8,193 bases of DNA, from positions 1 through 8,193 of the forward strand of contig DSBZ01000255.1 of NCBI GenBank assembly GCA_011057175.1, given 5' to 3'. Below are positions 1 to 5,688 of this stretch, one piece after another. Made by a program: the position numbers and the translations under genes. The stretch is from Candidatus Acetothermia bacterium (GTDB lineage Bacteria > Bipolaricaulota > Bipolaricaulia > Bipolaricaulales > Bipolaricaulaceae). Each line of letters starts with the position of its first letter. Positions within the stretch are counted from its first letter, which is position 1. The notes under the pieces were generated by a model. It had not been told where the DNA came from and did not search any database. It was given only the letters and a program-made list of their open reading frames with translations.

Positions 1-447
1 CCCTACCAGGCGTTCCCGGCCGCGGACGGCCCGCTCATGGTCGCCGTGGGGACCGACGGGCAGTTCCAGGCCCTGTGCCGGGCCCTGGGGAGGGAGGAGC
101 TCGCGGGCGATCCCCGGTTCGCCACCAACCCCGACCGGGTGCGGAACCGCGAGCTCCTGGTCGAGCTCCTGACCGAGGTCTTCCGGGCCCGGCCGCGAGC
201 GGAGTGGACGGCCCTCCTCAAGGAGGCGGGCATCCCTGCCGGGCCGGTGAACACCCTGGGGGAGCTGTTCGCGGACCCGGGCCTCGTGGGCCGGCTCCTC
301 GTCGAGGTCGAGCACCCGACGGTGGGGAGGTACCGCACGGTGGCCTGCCCCCTCCCCGGGGCCTGGGCACCGAGCGAGCTTCCCCCGCCGCGGCTCGGGG
401 AGCACACCGCGGCCGTCCTTGAGCGCCTGGGGATCCGCCGTGGCTGA
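1..447 (+). CDS. CaiB/BaiF family (family III) CoA-transferase, C-terminal part
   Basis: The reading frame is open from base 1 and ends with TGA at 445-447, giving 148 residues of the C-terminal part of a larger protein (family members are usually about 380-410 residues). The visible start PYQAFPAADG followed by MVAVGTDGQF is the typical family III signature, where the cofactor-binding domain resumes after the small domain. Further family features are the DPRFATNPDRVRNR segment, GIPAGPVNTL and the closing LGEHTAAVLERLG. Enzymes of this family move CoA between organic acids in the cytoplasm (formyl-CoA:oxalate, carnitine, benzylsuccinate and similar substrates). The catalytic Asp lies upstream of the window, so activity and substrate cannot be judged. 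The 3' end overlaps the next gene by 8 bases, which suggests translational coupling in one operon. Family assignment is firm; substrate is unknown. Confidence 0.93.
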   Translation, partial: PYQAFPAADGPLMVAVGTDGQFQALCRALGREELAGDPRFATNPDRVRNRELLVELLTEVFRARPRAEWTALLKEAGIPAGPVNTLGELFADPGLVGRLLVEVEHPTVGRYRTVACPLPGAWAPSELPPPRLGEHTAAVLERLGIRRG

Positions 448-1285
448 ACGGAGAGACTTGCGCGCGCTCTTCCTCCTCAGGGGGGACGTCGCCTTCTTCA
501 ACCACGGCTCGTTCGGGGCCTGCCCCAGGCCCGTGTTCGCGGCCTACCAGGCCCGGCAGCGGGAGCTCGAGGAGGAGCCGGTGGAGTTCCTCGACCGGAG
601 GGGGGACGAGCTCCTCGCCCACGCCGGCGCGGTCCTCGCCCGGTTCCTCGGGGCCGACCCCCTGGATCTCGTCTACGTCCCCAACGCCACGACGGCGATG
701 AACATCGTGGCGAGGTCGTTCCCCCTGGGCCCGGGAAACGAGGTCCTGTCCACGGACCACGAGTACGGGGCGGTGGACCGGATGTGGCGGATGGTGTGCG
801 CCGAGCGGGGGGCGGGGCTCGTCCGGGCGGAGATCCCCCTCCCCGTCCCTTCTTCAGGCGAGGTCGCCGAGCGGATCTGGGCATGCGTCACACCTCGGAC
901 CCGGGTCCTCTCCCTTTCCCACACCACCTCCCCGACCGCGGTGGAGTTCCCGGTTGCTGAGCTCGTGGCCCGGGCGCAGGAGCGGGGGATCCTCACCGTG
1001 ATCGACGGGGCCCACGCTCCGGGGCAGATCCCGCTTGAGCTTGAGGACCTCGGGGCCGACTTCTACGCCGGGAACTGCCACAAGTGGATGCTCGCCCCCA
1101 AAGGGGCGGGGTTCCTGTGGGCGCGGCGGGAGGCCCAGCGGCTCCTCTTCTCTGTCCACGGGATCGAGGTCCCGGTGATCCCCCGGCGAGGGGAGGCCCT
1201 CCTCCGCGTGTCCGTCCAGGGGTACAACACTGCCCGCGACCTTGGTGCGCTTATGGATGCGCTTCCAGACGAGCTCCGCTCCTAG
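440..1285 (+). CDS. Class V aminotransferase, isopenicillin N epimerase-like, apparently shortened internally
   Basis: This PLP-dependent fold-type I protein has 281 residues from the GTG at 440. That start overlaps the previous stop and has a purine-rich GGGGA stretch just before it; a TTG at 419 is possible but adds only seven unremarkable residues. The N-terminus FFNHGSFGACPRPV and PNATTAMNIVARS match the cofactor phosphate-binding region. VIDGAHAPGQ (Asp189, His192) matches the pyridine-nitrogen Asp motif, and GNCHKWMLAPKGAG contains the expected Schiff-base Lys215. The C-terminus (GIEVPV, LLRVSVQGYNTARDL) also matches this family. Relatives are about 380-400 residues long. Here the sequence jumps from GFLWARREAQRLLF (to residue 237) to SVHGIEVPV, so the usual stretch with the W-x-GT-x-D motif and the middle of the small domain is missing while the frame stays open. 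It may be a decayed or divergent enzyme. Substrate is unknown; relatives act as epimerases, cysteine desulfurase-like lyases or aminotransferases. Confidence 0.85.
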   Translation: MAERRDLRALFLLRGDVAFFNHGSFGACPRPVFAAYQARQRELEEEPVEFLDRRGDELLAHAGAVLARFLGADPLDLVYVPNATTAMNIVARSFPLGPGNEVLSTDHEYGAVDRMWRMVCAERGAGLVRAEIPLPVPSSGEVAERIWACVTPRTRVLSLSHTTSPTAVEFPVAELVARAQERGILTVIDGAHAPGQIPLELEDLGADFYAGNCHKWMLAPKGAGFLWARREAQRLLFSVHGIEVPVIPRRGEALLRVSVQGYNTARDLGALMDALPDELRS

Positions 1286-1289
1286 AGGG

Positions 1290-1366
1290 TGGTGGAGGCG
1301 AGCGGGATCGAACCGCCGACCCCCGGCTTGCAAAGCCGGTGCTCTCCCAAACTGAGCTACGCCCCC
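1290..1366 (-). tRNA. tRNA-Ala (anticodon UGC)
   Basis: Read on the minus strand, this 77-base stretch folds as a complete cloverleaf. The acceptor stem is GGGGGCG/CGCCTCC and the D stem is GCTC/GAGC. The anticodon stem CCGGC/GCCGG holds the loop TTTGCAA with anticodon UGC, and the T stem GGCGG/CCGCT holds the loop TTCGATC. The discriminator base is A and the terminal CCA is encoded. The third acceptor pair is G-U, the classic G3:U70 identity element for alanyl-tRNA synthetase, which independently confirms alanine. The gene stands alone, transcribed from its own promoter at 1468-1496. Its 3' end lies 4 bases from the stop codon of the convergent aminotransferase, so there is no room for a separate terminator between them. 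Confidence 0.97.
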
Positions 1367-1380
1367 GGAAGACAGGTACA

Positions 1381-1405
1381 GGTCTCAGGTTAGGAAGCCT
1401 GAACC
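1381..1405 (-). other. Small hairpin in the tRNA-Ala 5' leader
   Basis: The two arms GGTTCAGG and CCTGAGACC (minus strand) pair over eight positions with one bulged base and an 8-base loop. The hairpin sits about 15 bases upstream of the mature tRNA 5' end, in the leader that RNase P should remove. It may be a processing or stability feature, or chance; the stem is short. Confidence 0.35.
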
Positions 1406-1467
1406 CGATGTCTGCTCCCGCGTTCCCGTTTCCGGTTCGAAGGAGGCAAGGCCCGAACGGACGATGG

Positions 1468-1496
1468 GTTATACAGACGATGCCCCAGGGCGTCAA
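1468..1496 (-). promoter_or_regulatory. Sigma70-type promoter for tRNA-Ala
   Basis: On the minus strand TTGACG (1496-1491) and TATAAC (1473-1468) are separated by exactly 17 bases. Each hexamer differs from consensus at only one position. Transcription would start near 1461 and produce a leader of about 95 bases before the tRNA at 1366. No other gene lies downstream on this strand before the tRNA, so the assignment is straightforward. Confidence 0.82.
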
Positions 1497-1501
1497 GGGG
1501 G

Positions 1502-1531
1502 TCGGCATCCCCTGTCCGGGCAGGGGATAAT
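1502..1531 (+). promoter_or_regulatory. Promoter of the GNAT-like gene, probably leaderless
   Basis: GATAAT at 1526-1531 differs from the -10 consensus by one base and ends 8 bases before the ATG at 1540. A weak -35 candidate, TCGGCA (1502-1507, four of six matches), lies at 18-base spacing. Transcription would begin at about 1538-1540, essentially at the start codon. No Shine-Dalgarno sequence lies at normal spacing, which agrees with a leaderless or nearly leaderless mRNA. Confidence 0.6.
1507..1528. promoter_or_regulatory. Perfect inverted repeat in the divergent promoter region, possible operator
   Basis: ATCCCCTG and CAGGGGAT form a perfect 8-bp inverted repeat around the 6-base spacer TCCGGG. 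The 22-bp element covers the spacer of the rightward promoter and the first bases of its -10 box. It lies 10 bases upstream of the -35 of the leftward tRNA promoter. Size, symmetry and position suit a dimeric repressor's binding site. No regulator gene is visible in the window, so the binding protein is unknown. Confidence 0.5.
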
Positions 1532-1539
1532 GGGCGCTC

Positions 1540-2703
1540 ATGGCAGACCTCACGATCGAGGAGATCCCGCTCGGGGATCGCCGGATGCGGCAGTTCGTTG
1601 CCGTCCCGTGGCGCATCCACCGCGGGGACCCCCATTGGACCCCGCCCCTCACGGGCGACCTCCTCGGGAGCCGCCTCCTGGGGCTGACCGGCCTCCTCAC
1701 CCCCGCCCACCCCTACCACAGAACGGCCGACGTCACCCACTTCCTCGCCCGCGACGGCTCCCGCCTTCTTGGCCGGGTGTCGGCGGCGATCAACCGCCGT
1801 TTCAATGAGTATCACAAGGCGAACCTCGGGTTCTTCGGGTTCTACGAATCGGTCGCCGACTACACGGTGACGGAAGCCCTCCTCGACAGCGCCCGGGCGT
1901 GGCTCGCCAAGCGGGGTGTGGACGCGATGCGCGGCCCAGGCGGGTACTCGAACGCGACCCATGAGTCGCACCAGGCGGTCCTCGTCCACGGGTTTGACAC
2001 CCCACCGACCGTGGAGCTCACCCACAACCCGCCCTACTACGGGGAGCTCCTCGAGCGGTACGGCCTGCGCAAGGTCAAGGACTACCACGCGTACTGGCTT
2101 GCCCCCTCCCAGCCCCAGGACCCCCGCCTGGAGCGCCTCGTCGCGGCAGCGCGGTCCCGTCGGGGGATCGAGACCCGATCCCTCGACATGGGCCGCCTCA
2201 AGGAGGAGGTGGACAGACTCGTCTTCGTCTACAACGACGCGTGGGCCGCCAACTGGGGGTTCCTGCCGATCACCAAGGAGGAGGCGGACGCGCTGGCGCG
2301 GAGCCTGAAGACGATCGCTGATCCGGAATTGATCAGGTTCGCCTTCGTGGGGAGCGAGCTGGCGGCGATGATCGGGGCCATCCCCGACCCCAACGTGGCG
2401 CTGAAGCCCAAATGGAACCCGATGCTCGATCTGGACCTCGTGCGGGTGGCGCGGCTTCTCGCCCAACGCCGGCGCATCCGGACGGGGCGGATCATGTTCT
2501 TCGGGATCCGCCCCCCCTTCCGCAAGGCCGGGGTGGACGCGGTCCTGTTCCACGAGGTCCTCACCATCGCCTGGCAGAAGGGGTACCGGGCCGGCGAGGG
2601 GTCGATGCTCCTCGAGGACAACGACCTCATCCTCCGCGCCTGTGAGGCGATGGGCGGGCACCTCTACAAGACGTGGCGTATCTACGAAATGCCGATCGCG
2701 TAG
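1540..2703 (+). CDS. Two-part GNAT-like acyltransferase family protein (YghO-like)
   Basis: This 387-residue protein belongs to a widespread but poorly characterised family of about 370-400 residues. Family features seen in order are VPWRIHRGDPHWTPPL near the N-terminus (about 22-38), a central GNAT-like strand and helix region (LGRVSAAINRRFNEYH, then LGFFGFYES, about 75-105), RGPGGYSNATHESHQAVLV (about 130), TVELTHNPPYYGELLERYG and a KVKDYHAYWL strand. The second half has NWGFLPITKEE, FFGIRPPFRKAGVDA and the C-terminal LLEDNDLILRACEAMGG followed by YKTWRIYEMPI. The last part looks like the acyl-CoA-binding end of a GNAT domain. There is no signal peptide or membrane segment, so it should be cytosolic. 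The start at 1540 is supported by the -10 box just upstream. Some members of this broad group have been linked to bacterial ceramide synthesis, but nothing in the window confirms that role. Acyl transfer is inferred from fold only. Confidence 0.8.
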   Translation: MADLTIEEIPLGDRRMRQFVAVPWRIHRGDPHWTPPLTGDLLGSRLLGLTGLLTPAHPYHRTADVTHFLARDGSRLLGRVSAAINRRFNEYHKANLGFFGFYESVADYTVTEALLDSARAWLAKRGVDAMRGPGGYSNATHESHQAVLVHGFDTPPTVELTHNPPYYGELLERYGLRKVKDYHAYWLAPSQPQDPRLERLVAAARSRRGIETRSLDMGRLKEEVDRLVFVYNDAWAANWGFLPITKEEADALARSLKTIADPELIRFAFVGSELAAMIGAIPDPNVALKPKWNPMLDLDLVRVARLLAQRRRIRTGRIMFFGIRPPFRKAGVDAVLFHEVLTIAWQKGYRAGEGSMLLEDNDLILRACEAMGGHLYKTWRIYEMPIA

Positions 2704-2799
2704 TCCGTTGTCCGTAAGCCGTGGTCGGCGGGGTCGCAGGCACGGGCGCGTGGTCCAAGGGGGATGTACGGGCGACGGATCACGGAAAACGGGGAACGG

Positions 2800-2805
2800 T
2801 ATAAT
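2800..2805 (+). promoter_or_regulatory. Consensus -10 box for the ATP-cone kinase gene, leaderless
   Basis: A perfect TATAAT lies at 2800-2805, only 6 bases before a run of three in-frame GTG codons (2812-2820). Transcription is expected to begin at or next to the first GTG. No convincing -35 element is seen at 16-18 bases upstream, and no ribosome binding site is present. The AT-rich box stands out sharply in this GC-rich sequence. Confidence 0.65.
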
Positions 2806-2811
2806 GCTTGC

Positions 2812-4263
2812 GTGGTGGTGCAAAACAGGATCCGCAAGGTCAGGAAGCGCGATCGATCGCTGGTCGTGTTCGATCAAGGGCGGATCGTCCACGCCATCCT
2901 CCGCGCCGCGCGGTCGGTGGGCGGGTTCAGCTTCGACCACGCCCCGGGCGTGAACGATCGCCTGTTTTCGTGCGGGGACGACGAGCACATCGCTGCGTTC
3001 CTGTCCGACGTCGTGGTCGCCACCCTCAACCGCGATCCGCGCCACTGGATCGCGAACTTCCCTCCCACCATCGAGGAGATCCAGGACACGGTCATCCACG
3101 TCCTCCGCAGTTTCGGGTTCGTCACTGTGGCCGATGCCTACGAGTGCTGGCGGTGGGGCAAGCACTGGGTGCGGGCGGGGGCGATCACGATGGACGAGTT
3201 CGTGGGGAACGGCTACCCCATCCCCCTCCACGAGGAGACGCTCGCCTGGAACCGGGAGCACGGCTGCGACAACGTGGAAGGGCTCAACGCGATCATCCGC
3301 ACCGGGAAGCTCCCCGACCTCGTCGCGGCGGCGACCGCGCGCTACGAGCAGGCGGTGGACGGGGCAGCGGGGAAGGTCCTCGCCCGCGCTGAGGGGGGGA
3401 ACCTCCGCATGATCTGGATCTCCGGGCCATCCTCGTCCGGGAAGACGACGACCACGGTCAAGCTCCTCCAACGGCTGGAACGGGAGGGCCTCCAGTTCCT
3501 GATGCTGAACCTGGACGACTACTTCTGGCCGCTGGTCGAGCACCCCACGGACTGGCTCAACGACCGCAACTTCGAGACGCCGGAAGCCCTCGACATCCAG
3601 GCCATCAACCGCCACCTACGGGCCCTGCTCGAGGGCCAGACGATCGAGAAGCCGATCTACAGCTTCAAGGAGGGCCGCCACGTCGGCACGAGGCCCATCC
3701 GCCTGAGGAAGGGACAGTTCCTCCTCCTCGACTGCCTCCACGGCTTCTACCCTCCCCTCACGGCGGGGATCGAACGGGAGGCGATGTTCCGGCTGTACAT
3801 CGAGGCGGCGAACATGCTCTACGAGGGGGACGGAACGAGCGAACGGCTGACCCAGTTCACGGACGTGCGGCTGCTTCGGCGCATGCTCCGGGACGCTAAA
3901 CACCGCAACCACCCGCCGCTCCAAACCCTGCTCCATTGGCACTACGTCCGCGCTGGGGAGCTGTTCTCGATCATCCCCCTCATGGGCCTCGCGGACCACG
4001 TCGTGGACGGGGGGATGCCGTTCGACCTCCCCGTCCTGAAGCCATTCTTCCTCCCGGACGGGATCTGGCCCAAACCCGATGAGGTCGCGCCCTACGACAC
4101 CTTCCTCGACGCGCGGCTCCGCTACCGGCGGATTGCGAGCCTCCTTCCCCAGGTCGCGGGGTTGACGTTGTGGGAGGCGGAGGACCACGCCCTCATCCCC
4201 GGCGACCACCTCGTGCGGGAGTTCATCGGGGGAAGCACCCTCAAGATCCCCCACAACGAATAG
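2812..4263 (+). CDS. ATP-cone domain fused to a uridine kinase-like P-loop nucleoside kinase
   Basis: The protein has 483 residues from the first of three consecutive GTG codons at 2812. An ATG at 2764 is in frame but lies upstream of the TATAAT box and adds residues unlike any domain. Residues about 8-115 look like an ATP-cone: KVRKRDRSLVVFDQGRIVHA, later PPTIEEIQDTVIHVLRSFG, then ADAYECW. This nucleotide-sensing domain is known from ribonucleotide reductases and NrdR. From about residue 195 comes a kinase of the phosphoribulokinase/uridine kinase class. Its P-loop is GPSSSGKTTTT (Lys211), followed by LDDYF (235-238), FETPEALDI, the Walker B-like LLLDCLHG (304-311) and RLLRRMLRDAKHRN. REFIGGS near the C-terminus (469-475) matches the bacterial nucleoside kinase group that normally carries an N-terminal TGS domain. 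It probably phosphorylates a nucleoside or other small hydroxyl compound in the cytosol, with ATP/dATP control through the cone. Exact substrate is unknown. Confidence 0.85.
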   Translation: MVVQNRIRKVRKRDRSLVVFDQGRIVHAILRAARSVGGFSFDHAPGVNDRLFSCGDDEHIAAFLSDVVVATLNRDPRHWIANFPPTIEEIQDTVIHVLRSFGFVTVADAYECWRWGKHWVRAGAITMDEFVGNGYPIPLHEETLAWNREHGCDNVEGLNAIIRTGKLPDLVAAATARYEQAVDGAAGKVLARAEGGNLRMIWISGPSSSGKTTTTVKLLQRLEREGLQFLMLNLDDYFWPLVEHPTDWLNDRNFETPEALDIQAINRHLRALLEGQTIEKPIYSFKEGRHVGTRPIRLRKGQFLLLDCLHGFYPPLTAGIEREAMFRLYIEAANMLYEGDGTSERLTQFTDVRLLRRMLRDAKHRNHPPLQTLLHWHYVRAGELFSIIPLMGLADHVVDGGMPFDLPVLKPFFLPDGIWPKPDEVAPYDTFLDARLRYRRIASLLPQVAGLTLWEAEDHALIPGDHLVREFIGGSTLKIPHNE

Positions 4264-4268
4264 GCGAA

Positions 4269-4358
4269 AGTCGGAGGGTCGGGAGTCAGGAGCCCAGACG
4301 GCCTGATCTTCGTGGCCTCCGACTGCCCGGGGGAGTTGTGACTCCCTGACCTACGACT
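4269..4358. repeat. Cluster of inverted repeats between convergent genes
   Basis: AGTCGGAGG (4269-4277) is perfectly complementary to CCTCCGACT (4316-4324). Inside lies a smaller TCAGG/CCTGA stem (4286-4290 with 4302-4306). GGGAGT-TGTG-ACTCCC (4331-4346) forms a third hairpin. The left segment 4269-4288 is also imperfectly inverted relative to 4358-4339 (about 16 of 20 positions), so alternative foldings compete. The segment starts 6 bases after the kinase stop codon. It may be a 3'-end structure for the kinase mRNA or a small palindromic repeat element. No open reading frame of note is present here. Confidence 0.5.
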
Positions 4359-4367
4359 GCAAAGGGG

Positions 4368-4397
4368 GCGCCTCCCCCGCGGGGGCAGGGGAGGCGC
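4368..4397 (-). terminator. Strong GC hairpin between convergent genes, candidate terminator
   Basis: GCGCCTCCCC (4368-4377) and GGGGAGGCGC (4388-4397) form a perfect 10-bp stem with a 10-base loop. An alternative CCCCC-GC-GGGGG palindrome is nested at 4374-4385. It lies 27 bases after the stop of the last minus-strand lipoprotein gene. On the minus strand it is followed by CCCCCTTT, a very weak T-tract; on the plus strand there is none. It may therefore act as a bidirectional barrier rather than a textbook intrinsic terminator. Confidence 0.55.
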
Positions 4398-4423
4398 GGA
4401 GGGTGAGTGCGGAAGCGGGCTCT

Positions 4424-5056
4424 CTATCTCCGGCTGCCGCAGCCCCCACTGCTGCAGTCATCGACCTTCACCAGCCGGGTCGCGCGGGCTTCGGCCCCCG
4501 CGCTGTCGGTCACGGTGAGGATGACCAGGAACTCCCCGGGATGGGCATAGGCATGAGTGGCGATCCTCCCTTCGCCGGTTCCGCCATCGCCGAACTCCCA
4601 GGTGTAGCGGACGATGTCGTTGTCAGGATCGGATGACCCCGAGGCATCGAACGTGACCGATTCCCCTGCGAATGGGTCGGAGGGGAGGAACGTGAACGAC
4701 GCCGTGGGGGGGTTGTTGAGGGCACGCACGAACGCCGTGGATCGCCCGGTGCCCGAGGGGCCCACCACGACCAGGGTCACGAGGTACTCCCCGGCCCGCT
4801 GGAAGGTGTGCTCGACCTCTTGCCCGGACACGACGGGGCTCCCGTCGCCCAGGTCCCACAGGTACTCGCTGATCGGCCCCTGGGGGTCGGTGGACCGGCT
4901 CGCGTCGAGGTGGACGGAGAGGGGGGCCTTCCCCTCCGTCGGCGAGGCGATGATCGCTGCGGTGACCCTCTGGATTGGACCAAGCTCGGACGTGCACCCG
5001 GCCAAGATGAGGAGGAGGATCGCCCCCGCTCCGGTTGCCGCTATGCGTTTCTTCAT
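4424..5056 (-). CDS. PKD-domain lipoprotein, downstream copy, with Cys-rich C-terminal tail
   Basis: This 210-residue protein begins MKKRIAATGAGAILLLILAGC. The hydrophobic stretch and the LAGC lipobox predict signal peptidase II cleavage and lipidation at Cys21. Two PKD (Ig-like beta-sandwich) domains follow at about 33-112 and 116-198, with the motifs YLWDLGDG and YTWEFGDG and the usual 'ASxST/SSDP' and 'G-E-Y/F' strands. PKD domains generally mediate extracellular protein or carbohydrate contacts. After the second domain the protein ends in DDCSSGGCGSRR, a short Gly/Cys tail. The start is fixed by a GAGGTGATG ribosome binding site that overlaps the stop of the upstream gene 6 bases away. 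It is a tandem paralogue of the preceding lipoprotein and the last gene of the envelope operon. No catalytic domain is present, so a binding or scaffolding role is inferred. Confidence 0.87.
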   Translation of the reverse strand: MKKRIAATGAGAILLLILAGCTSELGPIQRVTAAIIASPTEGKAPLSVHLDASRSTDPQGPISEYLWDLGDGSPVVSGQEVEHTFQRAGEYLVTLVVVGPSGTGRSTAFVRALNNPPTASFTFLPSDPFAGESVTFDASGSSDPDNDIVRYTWEFGDGGTGEGRIATHAYAHPGEFLVILTVTDSAGAEARATRLVKVDDCSSGGCGSRR

Positions 5057-5062
5057 CGTCCA

Positions 5063-5677
5063 TCACCTCGCGCAGCCGGGCCCGCCCTGGATCTCGATCA
5101 CCTGGGTGACCGTGGCTTGGGCGCCGACCTCATCGATCACGGTCAGGGTCACAGGGTAGGCCCCACCGTACCAGTACATGTGCTCCACCTTCTCCCCCGT
5201 GGTCCATTCCCCGTTTCCGAACGCCCAGCGGTACTCCACGATCGCCCCATTGGGGGACGTGGAGGCCGAGGCGTCGAACCAGATCGTCTCGCCGGTTCCC
5301 GGCCGCCAGGGAGCGTAGGAGAAGCTGGCAGTGGGCACGGGGAACTGCACCCTGACTTCGCCTTCCCGGCGGCTGGAGAGGCCTTGCTCGTCGTACACCT
5401 CGAGCATCACCCGGTATGTGCCGCCGCGGTGGTAGGTGTGGGAGACGATCGGCCCCAGTGCGCGGGTCCCGTCCCCGAAGTCCCAGATGTACTCCACGAG
5501 CTTCCCCCGCTCCGAGAAGGAGAGGGATCCATCGCACACCACGTTGAGCGGAGCGATCCCCTCGCTTGGGCGGATCGCGAACAGGGCTTCCGGCGGGAGC
5601 GCCTGGAACTTCGGAGTGCATCCCCCGAGGATGAGCGCCGCCAGCGCGCACGCCGCCAAGAGCGCCTTCTTCTTCAT
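5063..5677 (-). CDS. PKD-domain lipoprotein, upstream copy
   Basis: This 204-residue protein starts MKKKALLAACALAALILGGC, a lipoprotein signal peptide with lipidation predicted at Cys20. PKD domain 1 (about 32-110) has YIWDFGDG and HTYHRGGTYRVMLEVYD. PKD domain 2 (about 114-197) has FDASASTSPNG, a divergent YRWAFGNG in place of W-D-F-G-D-G, and GGAYPVTLTVIDEVGA. The tail ends GGPGCAR, again with a cysteine a few residues from the end. The ATG at 5677 was chosen because it directly begins the signal peptide and is preceded by GAGGGGGTG; longer in-frame starts (to 5809) would place 44 residues before the signal peptide and overlap the upstream gene. It sits 11 bases after the beta-barrel gene and 6 bases before the second PKD lipoprotein, which it resembles in layout. 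It is probably anchored in the envelope as a partner of the barrel protein. Confidence 0.87.
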   Translation of the reverse strand: MKKKALLAACALAALILGGCTPKFQALPPEALFAIRPSEGIAPLNVVCDGSLSFSERGKLVEYIWDFGDGTRALGPIVSHTYHRGGTYRVMLEVYDEQGLSSRREGEVRVQFPVPTASFSYAPWRPGTGETIWFDASASTSPNGAIVEYRWAFGNGEWTTGEKVEHMYWYGGAYPVTLTVIDEVGAQATVTQVIEIQGGPGCAR

Positions 5678-5688
5678 CGTACACCCCC

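Noticed and set aside
2764..2811. ATG at 2764 as the start of the kinase gene
   Set aside because: The perfect TATAAT at 2800-2805 lies downstream of it, and the added residues do not belong to the ATP-cone.
1390..3615. Very long open frame on the minus strand opposite the GNAT-like and kinase genes
   Set aside because: It is a GC-rich antisense shadow: composition is rich in Arg, Pro, Val, Asp, Glu and His with no domain, while the opposite strand has two recognisable families with good promoters.
3616..4254. Minus-strand open frame opposite the kinase C-terminus
   Set aside because: Same antisense shadow effect; no motif, no ribosome binding site, and it is fully contained in the kinase coding region.
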